NCBI GenBank assembly: GCA_030146725.1
Contig: JASLBJ010000140.1
Coordinates: forward strand, 1-6,073
Length of the DNA: 6,073 bases
Origin: Sphingomicrobium sp.
GTDB lineage: Bacteria > Pseudomonadota > Alphaproteobacteria > Sphingomonadales > Sphingomonadaceae
Direction of reading: 5' to 3'
Shown in pieces: positions 5,055 through 6,073 of the stretch. The stretch's first letter is position 1. Each line of letters begins with the position of its first letter. The position numbers were made by a program, and so were the translations under genes. The notes under the pieces are model-generated. The model saw only the letters and a program-made list of their open reading frames with translations. It was not told the origin of the DNA and did no database searches.

Positions 5055-5387
5055 ATGATTGGGATGGTTATTGCTTCAGCGGTCACCATGGTCGCGATGC
5101 AGGCGTCGATCAATGCGCCGCGTTCGACGTTCGCGGCGTGCCTGACGGAAGCGAAGAACAAAGCACTGGCCGACAAGGTCGCGGCTGCCGACTACGGCGC
5201 CTTCGTGAAGCAGGCGTGCGCCGCCAAATCCAGTAGTCTGCACAGCGCGCTGGTCGCATTCGACGTCAAGAACGGGATCGCGCGGACGCGAGCGATCGCC
5301 GACGCCGACATGCAGATCGACGACTACTTCACCAGCGCGGCCGAGCATTACGAGTCGCGCGTCAAAGTGGCAGCAGCGACCGAATAG
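5055..5387 (+). CDS. Small exported-type protein of unknown function (110 residues)
   Basis: I do not recognise this family. The start ATG 5055 is supported by a Shine-Dalgarno at 5044-5050 and by a stop (TAA 5010-5012) with no other start codon between. Residues 1 to about 20 are hydrophobic (M-I-G-M-V-I-A-S-A-V-T-M-V-A-M), with possible signal-peptidase sites after A17 or A21, but the n-region has no Lys or Arg, which is unusual for a Sec signal. The remaining 90 residues are Ala-rich, predicted helical and mildly charged. They carry exactly two cysteines, C29 and C55, that could form a disulfide in the periplasm. There is no lipobox. The gene is monocistronic, divergent from rsmI, and its last 26 bases overlap the convergent hemW gene. 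Third-position GC bias and the ribosome site argue that it is real. It may instead be a short membrane-anchored protein. Confidence 0.75.
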   Translation: MIGMVIASAVTMVAMQASINAPRSTFAACLTEAKNKALADKVAAADYGAFVKQACAAKSSSLHSALVAFDVKNGIARTRAIADADMQIDDYFTSAAEHYESRVKVAAATE

Positions 5388-6073
5388 CCCCTGCCGGCAG
5401 CGCGATTTCGCCCAGCACACGGTCGAGCAGGAGCCGGCCTGCCGCTGTGCACGCGATGTGCGCGCCGCTGCGGGTAAGGTGGCGGCTGGCGACCAGCCGG
5501 TCGACCGAGCGCCAGTCGACAATCGCGGTCAGGCCAAAGCGGCGGGCGAGCGCATCGGCGTCGATCCCCTCGGCGAGGCGAAGGCCCATGACGAGAGCCT
5601 CGTCGGCTGCCTCGCTCATCGCAAGTGTCGCCTCCTCGACCATTCCGTGACCGTTGCGAGCGAGGCCGGCGAGGAAGTTCTCGGGCTTGCGGTGGCGGAC
5701 GGTGCGGGTTCCGAGCCGGCGGCCGTGGGCGCCGGGACCGATCCCGGCATAATCGCCGTAGCGCCAGTAAGTCAGGTTGTGGCGGCTCTCCTGACCGGCG
5801 CGAGCATGGTTGCTGATCTCGTAGGCGGGAATGCCCGCAGCCGCGGTGCGCTCGGCGGTGAACTCGAACAGGGTTGCAGCCTCGTCATCGCCGAGGGGCT
5901 CGAGCTTGCCCGCCGCATGCAGCGCCGCAAACCGGGTGCCGGGCTCGATGGTCAGTTGGTAGAGCGACAAATGGCTCGTGCCGAACGCCAGCGCGCGGTT
6001 GAGGTCGGCGGCCCAGGACGCTTCGGTGTCGCCCGGCAACGCATAGATCAAATCGAAGCTGACCCTTGAGAAG
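5362..6073 (-). CDS. hemW: HemW, radical-SAM haem chaperone (C-terminal part; 5' end outside window)
   Basis: HemW resembles the oxygen-independent coproporphyrinogen III oxidase HemN but acts as a haem chaperone. The frame is open to the right edge, and its first visible residues read FSRVSFDLIYALPGDT. About 237 codons are present. The N-terminal part with the CX3CX2C iron-sulfur motif is missing because the window ends. Family hallmarks seen are the DLIYALPGDT strand, SLYQLTIEPGTRFA, the signature HNLTYWRYGDYAGIGPGAHGR, and GLRLAEGID followed by a winged-helix-like C-terminal domain ending in RSLLPL. The TTG at 6051 is internal, not a start. The stop at 5362-5364 lies inside the end of the small + strand gene. 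HemW is separated from old 'HemN' annotations by the HNLTYW segment and by general similarity, so the name is good but rests on the C-terminal half only. Confidence 0.92.
   Translation of the reverse strand, partial: FSRVSFDLIYALPGDTEASWAADLNRALAFGTSHLSLYQLTIEPGTRFAALHAAGKLEPLGDDEAATLFEFTAERTAAAGIPAYEISNHARAGQESRHNLTYWRYGDYAGIGPGAHGRRLGTRTVRHRKPENFLAGLARNGHGMVEEATLAMSEAADEALVMGLRLAEGIDADALARRFGLTAIVDWRSVDRLVASRHLTRSGAHIACTAAGRLLLDRVLGEIALPAGAIRSLLPL

Overview
The window is GC-rich chromosomal DNA from an alphaproteobacterium. The gene set and the protein style best fit Sphingomonadales; this is judged from remembered family features and gene order, not from a search. It looks like core, housekeeping chromosome. 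I see no insertion sequence, prophage, CRISPR array, rRNA or tRNA, and no clear new defence or mobile system.

Layout. Left part, + strand: the 3' end of a transaldolase / fructose-6-phosphate aldolase gene (1-288), a 140-bp gap, a DUF484 gene (429-1004), and xerC starting at a GTG inside the end of the DUF484 gene (974-1990). A convergent gap of about 190 bp (1991-2182) holds inverted repeats but no gene. Middle part, - strand: one tightly packed cluster read right to left, rsmI (4976-4137), yraN (4140-3790), gshB (3757-2798) and dedA (2794-2183). A 78-bp divergent gap (4977-5054) separates rsmI from a small + strand gene for an apparently exported 110-residue protein of unknown function (5055-5387). 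The tail of that gene overlaps the 3' end of a convergent hemW gene (5362 to the right edge, 5' end missing).

Roles. The genes cover sugar-phosphate exchange (transaldolase), chromosome dimer resolution (XerC), rRNA methylation (RsmI), a nuclease-fold protein (YraN), glutathione synthesis (GshB), membrane lipid/homeostasis (DedA) and haem delivery (HemW). The rsmI-yraN and DUF484-xerC pairings are conserved neighbours in many proteobacteria.

The most interesting structure is at small scale. The stop codons of three consecutive + strand genes (transaldolase, DUF484, xerC) each lie inside a short tandem duplication, with units of 62, 15 and 14 bp. The 15-bp array is translated in the xerC frame and adds a Glu-Leu-Thr-Pro-Ala-type pentapeptide repeat to the recombinase N-terminus. 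The second point of interest is the small exported-type protein. It occupies the position next to rsmI where many proteobacteria carry a large LpoA-like lipoprotein.
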